The notes beneath the pieces are model-generated. The model was given only the letters and a program-made list of their open reading frames with translations. It did not search any database and was not told the DNA's origin. DNA of 64,000 nucleotides from Membranipora membranacea (Eukaryota > Bryozoa > Gymnolaemata > Cheilostomatida > Membraniporidae), in the NCBI GenBank assembly GCA_914767715.1, contig OU612066.1, positions 25,084,283 through 25,148,282 of the forward strand, written 5' to 3'. Below, piece after piece: positions 46,429 through 61,100 of this stretch. Position 1 is the first letter of the stretch, and every line of letters begins with the position of its first letter. Made by a program: the position numbers and the translations under genes.

Positions 46429-48280
46429 GTTATAGCTGACATGATAAACAGAGTTGTTCTCTCTCATTTGAAGGGGGCACAACTCTCTTCATTGTCGGGT
46501 TGTTTTTTCAATTAATATTTCAATCCCACCTTTGTACGCTCAACAACATAAAGGCGTGTCATGCAGACTACCTACATGCTTACAGTGACAGAATTTTCTT
46601 CATGATATATAATAAATATTCAAACATGAGACATTAGAGATTTTGATTAGACACGACCTTGTCGTCATCACCAGAATATTTGGGTGTAAGTCAGCGAGGA
46701 AATTATACAAGGTCACATAAATAATAAAGGAAATAAACAGTCACTTCCATAATCCCTGTACAAACTTCTGTACTTACTTTGGTAATGAAAAGAAAAGGAA
46801 TACCCAGATCACACTATAGAACAGTATAACATATGATGCAGGACCATATTCTGATTGGCATGTAGAGATTTTAGGAAGCGATGCCCTTCTGTATAGATGC
46901 CAATTGAATAAAAAAACAAGTAACTGCAAATCGTTACTGGCTCAGAAGTCTGTGAGGCTTTAACCAATTAAGCCTTGTAAAAGTGACTTCTTTTCCGTCT
47001 TCTTCAAATGAAATGAAGAGATGGTACTCAACATTTTCGTTCGATTTTAGTAATCTTTTGTCAGCCTCTGTGAAATATCATGCTCACCTGTCAAATAACT
47101 GTGTAACTCTCGCTCAACAGAGATATCCAGCCTCACTGTAATGTTAACATTCTAACTCAGATACCAAAGTCCACAGTCCTAACATAGTTCAGGTCCAAAA
47201 GTCTAGAATCTAGACCCAGGTATACCGGCTAGTAACTTGTAGGATGAAAGAGATATTCAAGCAAACCACTGTATCAAAAGTTATCCTTCAATACTGGCCG
47301 ATAGTAGGACTATATTTTGTGTTGCAGATATCCATAAAGAGAGACAGAGAGTTCATCTTGTACGCCAAATAATTAACAACACTTGTCTTAGAGGTTTGAA
47401 AGAATTCTAGGCTTACATAAAGCTACCTAATCGCCATTTTAAACTCAACTCAAAGCTCGCAAGTTTAATAGATTGAGCAGTGCTCACTCCAGGGAACTCT
47501 AATACCCATAACAACCAGTTTCACTCTAAATTGATAATAGAATTTAGAAATCAAACTAGATTGCTGCCGGATAAAGAATGACTCTCATGCCCATCTGATG
47601 GAAAAGCATGGTACGACAGACAGGATACTGGTCTCCCGAATGTAGCCTACTGTCTCTCTCATAGCACTTACAACATAACAAAAGGTAAGAAGAGCAGGCA
47701 ACCTGTTTTTGCTCACAAAATAATTGTGAAACAACTTGTAATCCTACCTGAACAGTGGATAGAAATTCTCAAGGAAGACACTGTCAGCATAAGCATAATA
47801 GTAAAAGAGTTAGTGCACCCTCATATGGAAATAATGACAACCAAGAGATTATTGGTATTAATTTCCACTCATGTTCAGTGTAAATTGGAAACTAGGCATG
47901 TCAAAATAAAGAGAATGTAGCTTACCCCTCCCATCACCTTGTCCCTCTCTCACAAATAATTTTAGAACCTCAGTCTATAGATGAGTCATATGTTATTTGA
48001 TGTTGTTCTGTACAGAACATCACTTGCAAGTGACAACTGTTGCCAGTGACTTCCTCTCTAAGCTTTATGTCGATTGTGTTGCATAACCCTCAAGACCATC
48101 ATATAAGGGGGAGTCAGCATTTATTTATTGGTTAAGGGTACAGGTATGGTCCGATTCCCTGGCCCGGCAGTCATTTCTGATTAAGAACTGGGACACCATT
48201 TATCCTAGCCAGGTCCTAGTTGAACAAGAGTGAAAATGCCGGAGGTCCACTGAGTGTCTGCTGAGTTTCGGGCAGGCATG

Positions 48281-48365
48281 GGGTGGTAACGTGATGCATG
48301 AGTACTGCTCTACACTGCGATGTAATTTGGTGCCACAGAATTGTGGGTTCGAGGCTCACTGAAGA
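48281..48365 (+). mobile_element. Possible tRNA-like sequence
   Basis: GGTGGTAACGTGATGCATGA followed by GGGTTCGAGGCTCAC resembles the two RNA polymerase III boxes. The B box is good and the A box weak. It may be a degraded SINE. Confidence 0.3.
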
Positions 48366-49117
48366 TGAATTTCAAAGATGATGAGCTGATAAGCTAGCCC
48401 CCAGCAGCCTCATTTGTTTAGAATTCTAAAACTCAGGTGCAGGCTGAACTGTTGGTACAGCTTTGTTTGGTGGATTGTAATCTTGCTGAAAGCATAATTG
48501 AAATCGGTAACAACAAAGAACAGCTTGAAAAGCTCCTGATGTACCATGAGTAATCATGATGATGAAGTGCCAGTAAGGAAAAGCACCATGAAGACAACAT
48601 GTCTGCAAAGGTTGGAATCTGTGAAACAGAAATTGCATGTACTGCACAGAGAAAAAGCTAACATCATTAGCCGAACACCTATTAAATGCAATTGCCAGTA
48701 AGCATGAGATAATTCCTGCTAAAGGACTTTAAATTGAAACAGCCAATCGGCATAAAAACTGCGTGTAACTCACCAATGAGACAAATGTTGCACCCCTCCT
48801 CCAAATAAATTGTTTCAAAACTGTATATACTAATAAAGCATGAGCATTTCTGAGTCATTGAGACTATAAATACAGAGGCGGGTTCAAGTACCAAAATCAT
48901 TATAGGCACATGTTGTACCACAACAAGGATAGTGAGAAGCTCATTGCAAGGAGGTGTGTGTAAATTTCAAGTCAGCGTAATTACCCTCCAAGTTATCCAA
49001 GGATTCCAATATTCTGCGTTTTGAATAAGGCCAATAAGAGCTTGAACTGGTCGCAGTTTGATATGATTGCGACAGAGTTTTAATTTTTTAATGCTGCCGT
49101 ATGGTATGTTTTTTTAG

Positions 49118-52100
49118 TGCAAAAGTGACCCTCATTAAAACGGACGCTGACGGAGAAGAAAAAGCCGCAGAGCTAAACGGTTTGCAGATTATCGATCAGC
49201 AGGAGTTGTTCCTCCTTATAAGGTGAGTTACAAGCAAATCTATTTTTCAATCCGGGCGAAAAAAAAGCGTGATACCCTCCCTTGGTATATTTTTGTAAAT
49301 TTCAAGTCAGCGTAATTACCCTCCAAGTTATCCAAGGATTCCAATATTCTGCGTTTTGAATAAGGCCAATAAGAGCTTGAACTGGTCGCAGTTTGATATG
49401 ATTGCGACAGAGTTTTAGTTTTTTAATGCTGCCGTATGGTATGTTTTTTTAGTGCAAAAGTGACCCTCATTAAAACGGACGCTGACGGAGAAGAAAAAGC
49501 CGCAGAGCTAAACGGTTTGCAGATTATCGATCAGCAGGAGTTGTTCCTCCTTATAAGGTGAGTTACAAGCAAATCTATTTTTCAATCCGGGCGAAAAAAA
49601 AGCGTGATACCCTCCCTTGGAATATTTTTGTAAATTTCAAGTCAGCGTAATTACCCTCCAAGTTATCCAAGGATTCCAATATTCTGCGTTTTGAATAAGG
49701 CCAATAAGAGCTTGAACTGGTCGCAGTTTGATATGATTGCGACAGAGTTTTAATTTTTCAATGCTGCCGTATGGTATGTTTTTTTAGTGCAAAAGTGACC
49801 CTCATTAAAACGGACGCTGACGGAGAAGAAAAAGCCGCAGAGCTAAACGGTTTGCAGATTATCGATCAGCAGGAGTTGTTCCTCCTTATAAGGTGAGTTA
49901 CAAGCAAATCTATTTTTCAATCCGGGCGAAAAAAAAGCGTGATACCCTCCCTTGGTATATTTTTGTAAATTTCAAGTCAGCGTAATTACCCTCCAAGTTA
50001 TCCAAGGATTCCAATATTCTGCGTTTTGAATAAGGCCAATAAGAGCTTGAACTGGTCGCAGTTTGATATGATTGCGACAGAGTTTTAATTTTTTAATGCT
50101 GCCGTATGGTATGTTTTTTTAGTGCAAAAGTGACCCTCATTAAAACGGACGCTGACGGAGAAGAAAAAGCCGCAGAGCTAAACGGTTTGCAGATTATCGA
50201 TCAGCAGGAGTTGTTCCTCCTTATAAGGTGAGTTACAAGCAAATCTATTTTTCAATCCGGGCGAAAAAAAAGCGTGATACCCTCCCTTGGTATATTTTTG
50301 TAAATTTCAAGTCAGCGTAATTACCCTCCAAGTTATCCAAGGATTCCAATATTCTGCGTTTTGAATAAGGCCAATAAGAGCTTGAACTGGTCGCAGTTTG
50401 ATATGATTGCGACAGAGTTTTAATTTTTTAATGCTGCCGTATGGTATGTTTTTTTAGTGCAAAAGTGACCCTCATTAAAACGGACGCTGACGGAGAAGAA
50501 AAAGCCGCAGAGCTAAACGGTTTGCAGATTATCGATCAGCAGGAGTTGTTCCTCCTTATAAGGTGAGTTACAAGCAAATCTATTTTTCAATCCGGGCGAA
50601 AAAAAAGCGTGATACCCTCCCTTGGTATATTTTTGTAAATTTCAAGTCAGCGTAATTACCCTCCAAGTTATCCAAGGATTCCAATATTCTGCGTTTTGAA
50701 TAAGGCCAATAAGAGCTTGAACTGGTCGCAGTTTGATATGATTGCGACAGAGTTTTAATTTTTTAATGCTGCCGTATGGTATGTTTTTTTAGTGCAAAAG
50801 GGACCCTCATTAAAACGGACGCTGACGGAGAAGAAAAAGCCGCAGAGCTAAACGGTTTGCAGATTATCGATCAGCAGGAGTTGTTCCTCCTTATAAGGTG
50901 AGTTACAAGCAAATCTATTTTTCAATCCGGGCGAAAAAAAAGCGTGATACCCTCCCTTGGTATATTTTTGTAAATTTCAAGTCAGCGTAATTACCCTCCA
51001 AGTTATCCAAGGATTCCAATATTCTGCGTTTTGAATAAGGCCAATAAGAGCTTGAACTGGTCGCAGTTTGATATGATTGCGACAGAGTTTTAATTTTTTA
51101 ATGCTGCCATATGGTATGTTTTTTTAGTGCAAAAGTGACCCTCATTAAAACGGACGCTGACGGAGAAGAAAAAGCCGCAGAGCTAAACGGTTTGCAGATT
51201 ATCGATCAGCAGGAGTTGTTCCTCCTTATAAGGTGAGTTACAAGCAAATCTATTTTTCAATCCGGGCGAAAAAAAAGCGTGATACCCTCCCTTGGTATAT
51301 TTTTGTAAATTTCAAGTCAGCGTAATTACCCTCCAAGTTATCCAAGGATTCCAATATTCTGCGTTTTGAATAAGGCCAATAAGAGCTTGAACTGGTCGCA
51401 GTTTGATATGATTGCGACAGAGTTTTAATTTTTTAATGCTGCCGTATGGTATGTTTTTATAGTGCAAATGTGACCCTCATTAAAACGGACTCTGACGGAG
51501 AAGAAAAAGCCGCAGAGCTAAACGGTTTGCAGATTATCGATCAGCAGGAGTTGTTCCTCCTTATAAGGTGAGTTACAAGCAAATCTATTTTTCAATCCGG
51601 GCGAAAAAAAAGCGTGATACCCTCCCTTGGTATATTTTTGTAAATTTCAAGTCAGCGTAATTACCCTCCAAGTTATCCAAGGATTCCAATATTCTGCGTT
51701 TTGAATAAGGCCAATAAGAGCTTGAACTGGTCGCAGTTTGATATGATTGCGACAGAGTTTTAATTTTTTAATGCTGCCGTATGGTATGTTTTTTTAGTGC
51801 AAAAGTGACCCTCATTAAAACGGACGCTGACGGAGAAGAAAAAGCCGCAGAGCTAAACGGTTTGCAGATTATCGATCAGCAGGAGTTGTTCCTCCTTATA
51901 AGGTGAGTTACAAGCAAATCTATTTTTCAATCCGGGCGAAAAAAAAGCGTGATACCCTCCCTTGGTATATTTTTGTAAATTTCAAGTCAGCGTAATTACC
52001 CTCCAAGTTATCCAAGGATTCCAATATTCTGCGTTTTGAATAAGGCCAATAAGAGCTTGAACTGGTCGCAGTTTGATATGATTGCGACAGAGTTTTAATT

Positions 52101-55100
52101 TTTTAATGCTGCCATATGGTATGTTTTTTAGTGCAAAAGTGACCCTCATTAAAACGGACGCTGACGGAGAAGAAAAAGCCGCAGAGCTAAACGGTTTGCA
52201 GATTATCGATCAGCAGGAGTTGTTCCTCCTTATAAGGTGAGTTACAAGCAAATCTATTTTTCAATCCGGGCGAAAAAAAAGCGTGATACCCTCCCTTGGT
52301 ATATTTTTGTAAATTTCAAGTCAGCGTAATTACCCTCCAAGTTATCCAAGGATTCCAATATTCTGCGTTTTGAATAAGGCCAATAAGAGCTTGAACTGGT
52401 CGCAGTTTGATATGATTGCGACAGAGTTTTAATTTTTTAATGCTGCCGTATGGTATGTTTTTTTAGTGCAAAAGTGACCCTCATTAAAACGGACGCTGAC
52501 GGAGAAGAAAGAGCCGCAGAGCTAAACGGTTTGCAGATTATCGATCAGCAGGAGTTGTTCCTCCTTATAAGGTGAGTTACAAGCAAATCTATTTTTCAAT
52601 CCGGGCGAAAAAAAAGCGTGATACCCTCCCTTGGTATATTTTTGTAAATTTCAAGTCAGCGTAATTACCCTCCAAGTTATCCAAGGATTCCAATATTCTG
52701 CGTTTTGAATAAGGCCAATAAGAGCTTGAACTGGTCGCAGTTTGATATGATTGCGACAGAGTTTTAATTTTTTAATGCTGCCGTATGGTATGTTTTTTAG
52801 TGCAAAAGTGACCCTCATTAAAACGGACGCTGACGGAGAAGAAAAAGCCGCAGAGCTAAACGGTTTGCAGATTATCGATCAGCAGGAGTTGTTCCTCCTT
52901 ATAAGGTGAGTTACAAGCAAATCTATTTTTCAATCCGGGCGAAAAAAAAGCGTGATACCCTCCCTTGGTATATTTTTGTAAATTTCAAGTCAGCGTAATT
53001 ACCCTCCAAGTTATCCAAGGATTCCAATATTCTGCGTTTTGAATAAGGCCAATAAGAGCTTGAACTGGTCGCAGTTTGATATGATTGCGACAGAGTTTTA
53101 ATTTTTTAATGCTGCCGTATGGTATGTTTTTTTAGTGCAAAAGTGACCCTCATTAAAACGGACGCTGAAGGAGAAGAAAAGGCCGCAGAGCTAAACGGTT
53201 TGCAGATTATCGATCAGCAGGAGTTGTTCCTCCTTATAAGGTGAGTTACAAGCAAATCTATTTTTCAATCCGGGCGAAAAAAAAGCGTGATACCCTCCCT
53301 TGGTATATTTTTGTAAATTTCAAGTCAGCGTAATTACCCTCCAAGTTATCCAAGGATTCCAATATTCTGCGTTTTGAATAAGGCCAATAAGAGCTTGAAC
53401 TGGTCGCAGTTTGATATGATTGCGACAGAGTTTTAATTTTTTAATGCTGCCGTATGGTATGTTTTTTTAGTGCAAAAGTGACCCTCATTAAAACGGACGC
53501 TGACGGAGAAGAAAAAGCCGCAGAGCTAAACGGTTTGCAGATTATCGATCAGCAGGAGTTGTTCCTCCTTATAAGGTGAGTTACAAGCAAATCTATTTTT
53601 CAATCCGGGCTAAAAAAAAGCGTGTTACCCTCCCTTGGTATATTTTTGTAAATTTCAAGTCAGCGTAATTACCCTCCAAGTTATCCAAGGATTCCAATAT
53701 TCTGCGTTTTGAATAAGGCCAATAAGAGCTTGAACTGGTCGCAGTTTGATATGATTGCGACAAATTTTAATTTTTTAATGCTGCCGTATGGTATGTTTTT
53801 TTAGTGCAAAAGTGACCCTCATTAAAACGGACGCTGACGGAGAAGAAAAAGCCGCAGAGCTAAACGGTTTGCAGATTATCGATAAGCAGGAGTTGTTCCT
53901 CCTTATAAGGTGAGTTACAAGCAAATCTATTTTTCAATCCGGGCTAAAAAAAAGCGTGATACCCTCCCATGGTATAATTTTGTAAATTTCAAGTCAGCGT
54001 AATTACCCTCCAAGTTATCCAAGGATTCCAATATTCTGCGTTTTGAATAAGGCCAATAAGAACTTGAACTGGTCGCAGTTTGATATGATTGCGACTAATT
54101 TTAATTTTTTAATGCTGCCGTATGGTATGTTTTTTTAGTGCAAAAGTGACCCTCATTAAAACGGACGCTGACGGAGAAGAAAAAGCCGCAGAGCTAAACG
54201 GTTTGCAGATTATCGATCAGCAGGAGTTGTTCCTCCTTATAAGGTGAGTTACAAGCAAATCTATTTTTCAATCCGGGCTAAAAAAAAGCGTGATACCCTC
54301 CCTTGGTATATTTTTGTAAATTTCAAGTCAGCGTAATTACCCTCCAAGTTATCCAAGGATTCCAATATTCTGCGTGTTGAATAAGGCCAATAAGAGCTTG
54401 AACTGGTCGCAGTTTGATATGATTGCGACAGAGTTTTAATTTTTTAATGCTGCCGTATGGTATGTTTTTTTAGTGCAAAAGTGACCCTCATTAAAACGGA
54501 CGCTGACGGAGAAGAAAAAGCCGCAGAGCTAAACGGTTTGCAGATTATCGATCAACAGGAGTTGTTCCTCCTTATAAGGTGAGTTACAAGCAAATCTATT
54601 TTTCAATCCGGGCTAAAAAAAAGCGTGATACCCTCCCTTGGTATATTTTTGTAAATTTCAAGTCAGCGTAATTACCCTCCAAGTTATCCAAGGATTCCAA
54701 TATTCTGCGTTTTGAATAAGGCCAATAAGAGCTTGAACTGGTCGCAGTTTGATATGATTGCGACAGAGTTTTAATTTTTTAATGCTGCCGTATGGTATGT
54801 TTTTTTAGTGCAAAAGTGACCCTCATTAAAACGGACGCTGACGGAGAAGAAAAAGCCGCAGAGCTAAACGGTTTGCAGATTATCGATCAACAGGAGTTGT
54901 TCCTCCTTATAAGGTGAGTTACAAGCAAATCTATTTTTCAATCCGGGCTAAAAAAAAGCGTGATACCCTCCCTTGGTATATTTTTGTAAATTTCAAGTCA
55001 GCGTAATTACCCTCCAAGTTACCCAAGGATTCCAATATTCTGCGTTTTGAATAAGGCCAATAAGAGCTTGAACTGGTCGCAGTTTGATATGATTGCGACA

Positions 55101-58100
55101 AATTTTAATTTTTCAATGCTGCCGTATGGTATGTTTTTTTAGTGCAAAAGTGACCCTCATTAAAACGGACGCTGACGGAGAAGAAAAAGCCGCAGAGCTA
55201 AACGGTTTGCAGATTATCGATCAGCAGGAGTTGTTCCTCCTTATAAGGTGAGTTACAAGCAAATCTATTTTTCAATCCGGGCTAAAAAAAAGCGTGATAC
55301 CCTCCCTTGGTATATTTTTGTAAATTTCAAGTCAGCGTAATTACCCTCCAAGTTATCCAAGGATTCCAATATTCTGCGTTTTGAATAAGGCCAATAAGAG
55401 CTTGAACTGGTCGCAGTTTGATATGATTGCGACTAATTTTAATTTTTTAATGCTGCCGTATGGTATGTTTTTTTAGTGCAAAAGTGACCCTCATTAAAAC
55501 GGACGCTGACGGAGAAGAAAAAGCCGCAGAGCTAAACGGTTTGCAGATTATCGATCAGCAGGAGTTGTTCCTCCTTATAAGGTGAGTTACAAGCAAATCT
55601 ATTTTTCAATCCGGGCTAAAAAAAAGCGTGATACCCTCCCTTGGTATATTTTTGTTAATTTCAAGTCAGCGTAATTACCCTCCAAGTTACCCAAGGATTC
55701 CAATATTCTGCGTTTTGAATAAGGCCAATAAGAGCTTGAACTGGTCGCAGTTTGATATGATGGCGACTAATTTTAATTTTTTAATGCTGCCGTATGGTAT
55801 GTTTTTTTAGTGCAAAAGTGATCCTCATTAAAACGGACGCTGACGGAGAAGAAAAAGCCGCAGAGCTAAACGGTTTGCAGATTATCGATCAGCAGGAGTT
55901 GTTCCTCCTTATAAGGTGAGTTACAAGCAAATCTATTTTTCAATCCGGGCGAAAAAAAAGCGTGATACCCTCCCTTGGTATATTTTTGTAAATTTCAAGT
56001 CAGCGTAATTACCCTCCAAGTTATCCAAGGATTCCAATATTCTGCGTTTTGAATAAGGCCAATAAGAGCTTGAACTGGTCGCACTTTGATATGATTGCGA
56101 CAAATTTTAATTTTTCAATGCTGCCGTATGGTATGTTTTTTTAGTGCAAAAGTGACCCTCATTAAAACGGACGCTGACGGAGAAGAAAAAGCCGCAGAGC
56201 TAAACCGTTTGCAGATTATCGATCAGCAGGAGTTGTTCCTCCTTATAAGGTGAGTTACAAGCAAATCTATTTTTCAATCCGGGCTAAAAAAAAGCGTGAT
56301 ACCCTCCCTTGGTATATTTTTGTAAATTTCAAGTCAGCGTAATTACCCTCCAAGTTATCCAAGGATTCCAATATTCTGCGTTTTGTATAAGGCCAATAAG
56401 AGCTTGAACTGGTCGCAGTTTGATATGATTGCGACAGAGTTTTAATTTTTTAATGCTGCCGTATGGTATGTTTTTTTAGTGCAAAAGTGACCCTCATTAA
56501 AACGGACGCTGACGGAGAAGAAAAAGCCTCAGAGCTAAACGGTTTGCAGATTATCGATCAGCAGGAGTTGTTCCTCCTTATAAGGTGAGTTACAAGCAAA
56601 TCTATTTTTCAATCCGGGCTAAAAAAACGCGTGATACCCTCCCTTGGTATATTTTTGTAGATTTCAAGTCAGCGTAATTACCCTCCAAGTTATCCAAGGA
56701 TTCCAATATTCTGCGTTTTGAATAAGGCCAATAAGAGCTTGAACTGGTCGCAGTTTGATATGATTGCGACAGAGTTTTAATTTTTTAATGATGCCGTATG
56801 GTATGTTTTTTTAGTGCAAAAGTGACCCTCATTAAAACGGACGCTGACGGAGAAGAAAAAGCCGCAGAGCTAAACGGTTTGCAGATTATCGATCAGCAGG
56901 AGTTGTTCCTCCTTATAAGGTGAGTTACAAGCAAATCTATTTTTCAATCCGGGCGAAAAAAAAGCGTGATACCCTCCCTTGCTATATTTTTGTAAATTTC
57001 AAGTCAGCGTAATTACCCTCCAAGTTATCCAAGGATTCCAATATTCTGCGTTTTGAATAAGGCCAATAAGAGCTTGAACTGGTCGCAGTTTGATATGATT
57101 GCGACAAATTTTAATTTTTTAATGCTGCCGTATGGTATGTTTTTTTAGTGCAAAAGTGACCCTCATTAAAACGGACGCTGACGGAGAAGAAAAAGCCGCA
57201 GAGCTAAACGGTTTGCAGATTATCGATCAGCAGGAGTTGTTCCTCCTTATAAGGTGAGTTACAAGCAAATCTATTTTTCAATCCGGGCTAAAAAAAGCGT
57301 GATACCCTCCCTTGGTATATTTTTGTAAATTTCAAGTCAGCGTAATTACCCTCCAAGTTATCCAAGGATTCCAATATTCTGCGTTTTGTATAAGGCCAAT
57401 AAGAGCTTGAACTGGTCGCAGTTTGATATGATTGCGACAGAGTTTTAATTTTTTAATGCTGCCGTATGGTATGTTTTTTTAGTGCAAAAGTGACCCTCAT
57501 TAAAACGGACGCTGACGGAGAAGAAAAAGCCGCAGAGCTAAACGGTTTGCAGATTATCGATCAGCAGGAGTTGTTCCTCCTTATAAGGTGAGTTACAAGC
57601 AAATCTATTTTTCAATCCGGGCTAAAAAAACGCGTGATACCCTCCCTTGGTATATTTTTGTAGATTTCAAGTCAGCGTAATTACCCTCCAAGTTATCCAA
57701 GGATTCCAATATTCTGCGTTTTGAATAAGGCCAATAAGAGCTTGAACTGGTCGCAGTTTGATATGATTGCGACAGAGTTTTAATTTTTTAATGATGCCGT
57801 ATGGTATGTTTTTTTAGTGCTAAAGTGACCCTCATTAAAACGGACGCTGACGGAGAAGAAAAAGCCGCAGAGCTAAACGGTTTGCAGATTATCGATCAGC
57901 AGGAGTTGTTCCTCCTTATAAGGTGAGTTACAAGCAAATCTATTTTTCAATCCGGGCGAAAAAAAAGCGTGATACCCTCCCTTGCTATATTTTTGTAAAT
58001 TTCAAGTCAGCGTAATTACCCTCCAAGTTATCCAAGGATTCCAATATTCTGCGTTTTGAATAAGGCCAATAAGAGCTTGAACTGGTCGCAGTTTGATATG

Positions 58101-61100
58101 ATTGCGACAAATTTTAATTTTTTAATGCTGCCGTATGGTATGTTTTTTTAGTGCAAAAGTGACCCTCATTAAAACGGACGCTGACGGAGAAGAAAAAGCC
58201 GCAGAGCTAAACGGTTTGCAGATTATCGATCAGTAGGAGTTGTTCCTCCTTATAAGGTGAGTTACAAGCAAATCTATTTTTCAATCCGGGCGAAAAAAAA
58301 GCGTGATACCCTCCCTTGGTATATTTTTGTAAATTTCAAGTCAGCGTAATTACCCTCCAAGTTATCCAAGGATTCCAATATTCTGCGTTTTGAATAAGGC
58401 CAATAAGAGCTGGAACTGGTCGCAGTTTGATATGATTGCGACAAATTTTAATTTTTTAATGCTGCCGTATGGTATGTTTTTTTAGTGCAAAAGTGACCCT
58501 CATTAAAACGGACGCTGACGGAGAAGAAAAAGCCGCAGAGCTAAACGGTTTGCAGATTATCGATCAGCAGGAGTTGTTCCTCCTTATAAGGTGAGTTACA
58601 AGCAAATCTATTTTTCAATCCGGGCGAAAAAAAAGCGTGATACCCTCCCTTGGTATATTTTTGTAAATTTCAAGTCAGCGTAATTACCCTCCAAGTTATC
58701 CAAGGATTCCAATATTCTGCGTTTTGAATAAGGCCAATAAGAGCTTGAACTGGTCGCAGTTTGATATGATTGCGACAAATTTTAATTTTTTAATGCTGCC
58801 GTATGGTATGTTTTTTTAGTGCAAAAGTGACCCTCATTAAAACGGACGCTGACAGAGAAGAAAAAGCCGCAGAGCTAAACGGTTTGCAGATTATCGATCA
58901 GCAGGAGTTGTTCCTCCTTATAAGGTGAGTTACAAGCAAATCTATTTTTCAATCCGGGCGAAAAAAAAGCGTGATACCCTCCCTTGGTATATTTTTGTAA
59001 ATTTCAAGTCAGCGTAATTACCCTCCAAGTTATCCAAGGATTCCAATATTCTGCGTTTTGAATAAGGCCAATAAGAGCTTGAACTGGTCGCAGTTTGATA
59101 TGATTGCGACAGAGTTTTAATTTTTTAATGCTGCCGTATGGTATGTTTTTTTAGTGCAAAAGTGACCCTCATTAAAACGGACGCTGACGGAGAAGAAAAA
59201 GCCGCAGAGCTAAACGGTTTGCAGATTATCGATCAGCAGGAGTTGTTCCTCCTTATAAGGTGAGTTACAAGCAAATCTATTTTTCAATCCGGGCTAAAAA
59301 AAAGGGTGATACCCTCCCTTGGTATATTTTTGTAAATTTCAAGTCAGCGTAATTACCCTCCAAGTTATCAAAGGATTCCAATATTCTGCGTTTTGAATAA
59401 GGCCAATAAGAGCTTGAACTGGTCGCAGTTTGATATGATTGCGACAGAGTTTTAATTTTTCAATGCTGCCGTATGGTATGTTTTTTTAGAGCAAAAGTGA
59501 CCCTCATTAAAACGGACGCTGATGGAGAAGAAAAAGCCGCAGAGCTGAACGGTTTGCAGATTATCGATCAGCAGGAGTTGTTCCTCCTTATAAGGTGAGT
59601 TACAAGCAAATCTATTTTTCAATCCGGGAGAAAAAAAAGCGTGTTACCCTCCCTTGGTATATTTTTGTAAATTTCAAGTCAGCGTAATTACCCTCCAAGT
59701 TATCCAAGGATTCCAATATTCTGCGTTTTGAATAAGGCCAATAAGAGCTTGAACTGGTCGCAGTTTGATATGATTGCGACAGAGTTTTAATTTTTTAATG
59801 CTGCCGTATGGTATGTTTTTTTTGTGCAAAAGTGACCCTCATTAAAACGGACGCTGACGGAGAAGAAAAAGCCGCAGAGCTAAACGGTTTGCAGATTATC
59901 GATCAGCAGGAGTTGTTCCTCCTTATAAGGTGAGTTACAAGCAAATCTATTTTTCAATCCGGGCTAAAAAAAAGCGTGATACCCTCCCTTGGTATATTTT
60001 TGTAAATTTCAAGTCAGCGTAATTACCCTCCAAGTTATCCAAGGATTCCAATATTCTGCGTTTTGAATAAGGCCAATAAGAGCTTGAACTGGTCGCAGTT
60101 TGATATGATTGCGACAAATTTTAATTTTTTAATGCTGCCGTATGGTATGTTTTTTTAGTGCAAAAGTGACCCTCATTAAAACGGACACTGACGGAGAAGA
60201 AACAGCCGCAGAGCTAAACGGTTTGCAGATTATCGATCAGCAGGAGTTGTTCCTCCTTATAAGGTGAGTTACAAGCAAATCTATTTTTCAATCCGGGCGA
60301 AAAAAAAGCGTGATACCCTCCCTTGGTCTATTTTTGTAAATTTCAAGTCAGCGTAATTACCCTCCAAGTTATCCAAGGATTCCAATATTCTGCGTTTTGA
60401 ATAAGGCCAATAAGAGCTTGAACTGGTCGCAGTTTGATATGATTGCGACAGAGTTTTAATTTTTTAATGCTGCCGTATGGTATGTTTTTTTAGTGCAAAA
60501 GTGACCCTCATTAAAACGGACGCTGACGGAGAAGAAAAAGCCGCAGAGTTAAACGGTTTGCAGATTATCGATCAGCAGGAGTTGTTCCTCCTTATAAGGT
60601 GAGTTACAAGCAAATCTATTTTTCAATCCGGGCTAAAAAAAAGCGTGATACCCTCCCTTGGTATATTTTTGTAAATTTCAAGTCAGCGTAATTACCCTCC
60701 AAGTTATCCAAGGATTCCAATATTCTGCGTTTTGAATAAGGCCAATAAGAGTTTGAACTGGTCGCAGTTTGATATGATTGCGACAGAGTTTTAATTTTTA
60801 AATGCTGCCGTATGGTATGTTTTTTTATTGCAAAAGTAACCCTCATTAATACGGACGCTGACGGAGAAGAAAAAGCCGCAGAGCTAAACGGTTTGCAGAT
60901 TATCGATCAGCAGGAGTTGTTCCTCCTTATAAGGTGAGTTACAAGCAAATCTATTTTTCAATCCGGGCTAAAAAAAAGCGTGATACCCTCCCTTGGTATA
61001 TTATTGTAAATTTCAAGTCAGCGTAATTACCCTCCAAGTTATCCAAGGAGACCAATATTCTGCGTTTTGAATGAGGTCAATAAGAGCTTGAACTGGTCGC

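Larger units (their letters stand above)
44117..48958. other. Large stretch with no gene recognised
   Basis: This separates the methyltransferase start from the tandem array. The immediate upstream part should hold the methyltransferase promoter. A short hairpin sits at 46401-46428 and a possible tRNA-like sequence near 48281-48365. If the array is part of a gene, its 5' exons and promoter should be here or outside the window, but I could not identify a signal-peptide or other first exon with a phase-2 donor. Confidence 0.5.

Noticed and set aside
55628-55810. Plus-strand 60-codon frame in the array
   Set aside because: It lies in the intron part of one unit and exists only through unit-specific variants.
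60616-60846. Minus-strand 76-codon frame in the array
   Set aside because: It is open only because local changes removed stops in one unit; other units are closed in that frame and it crosses the exon-intron pattern.
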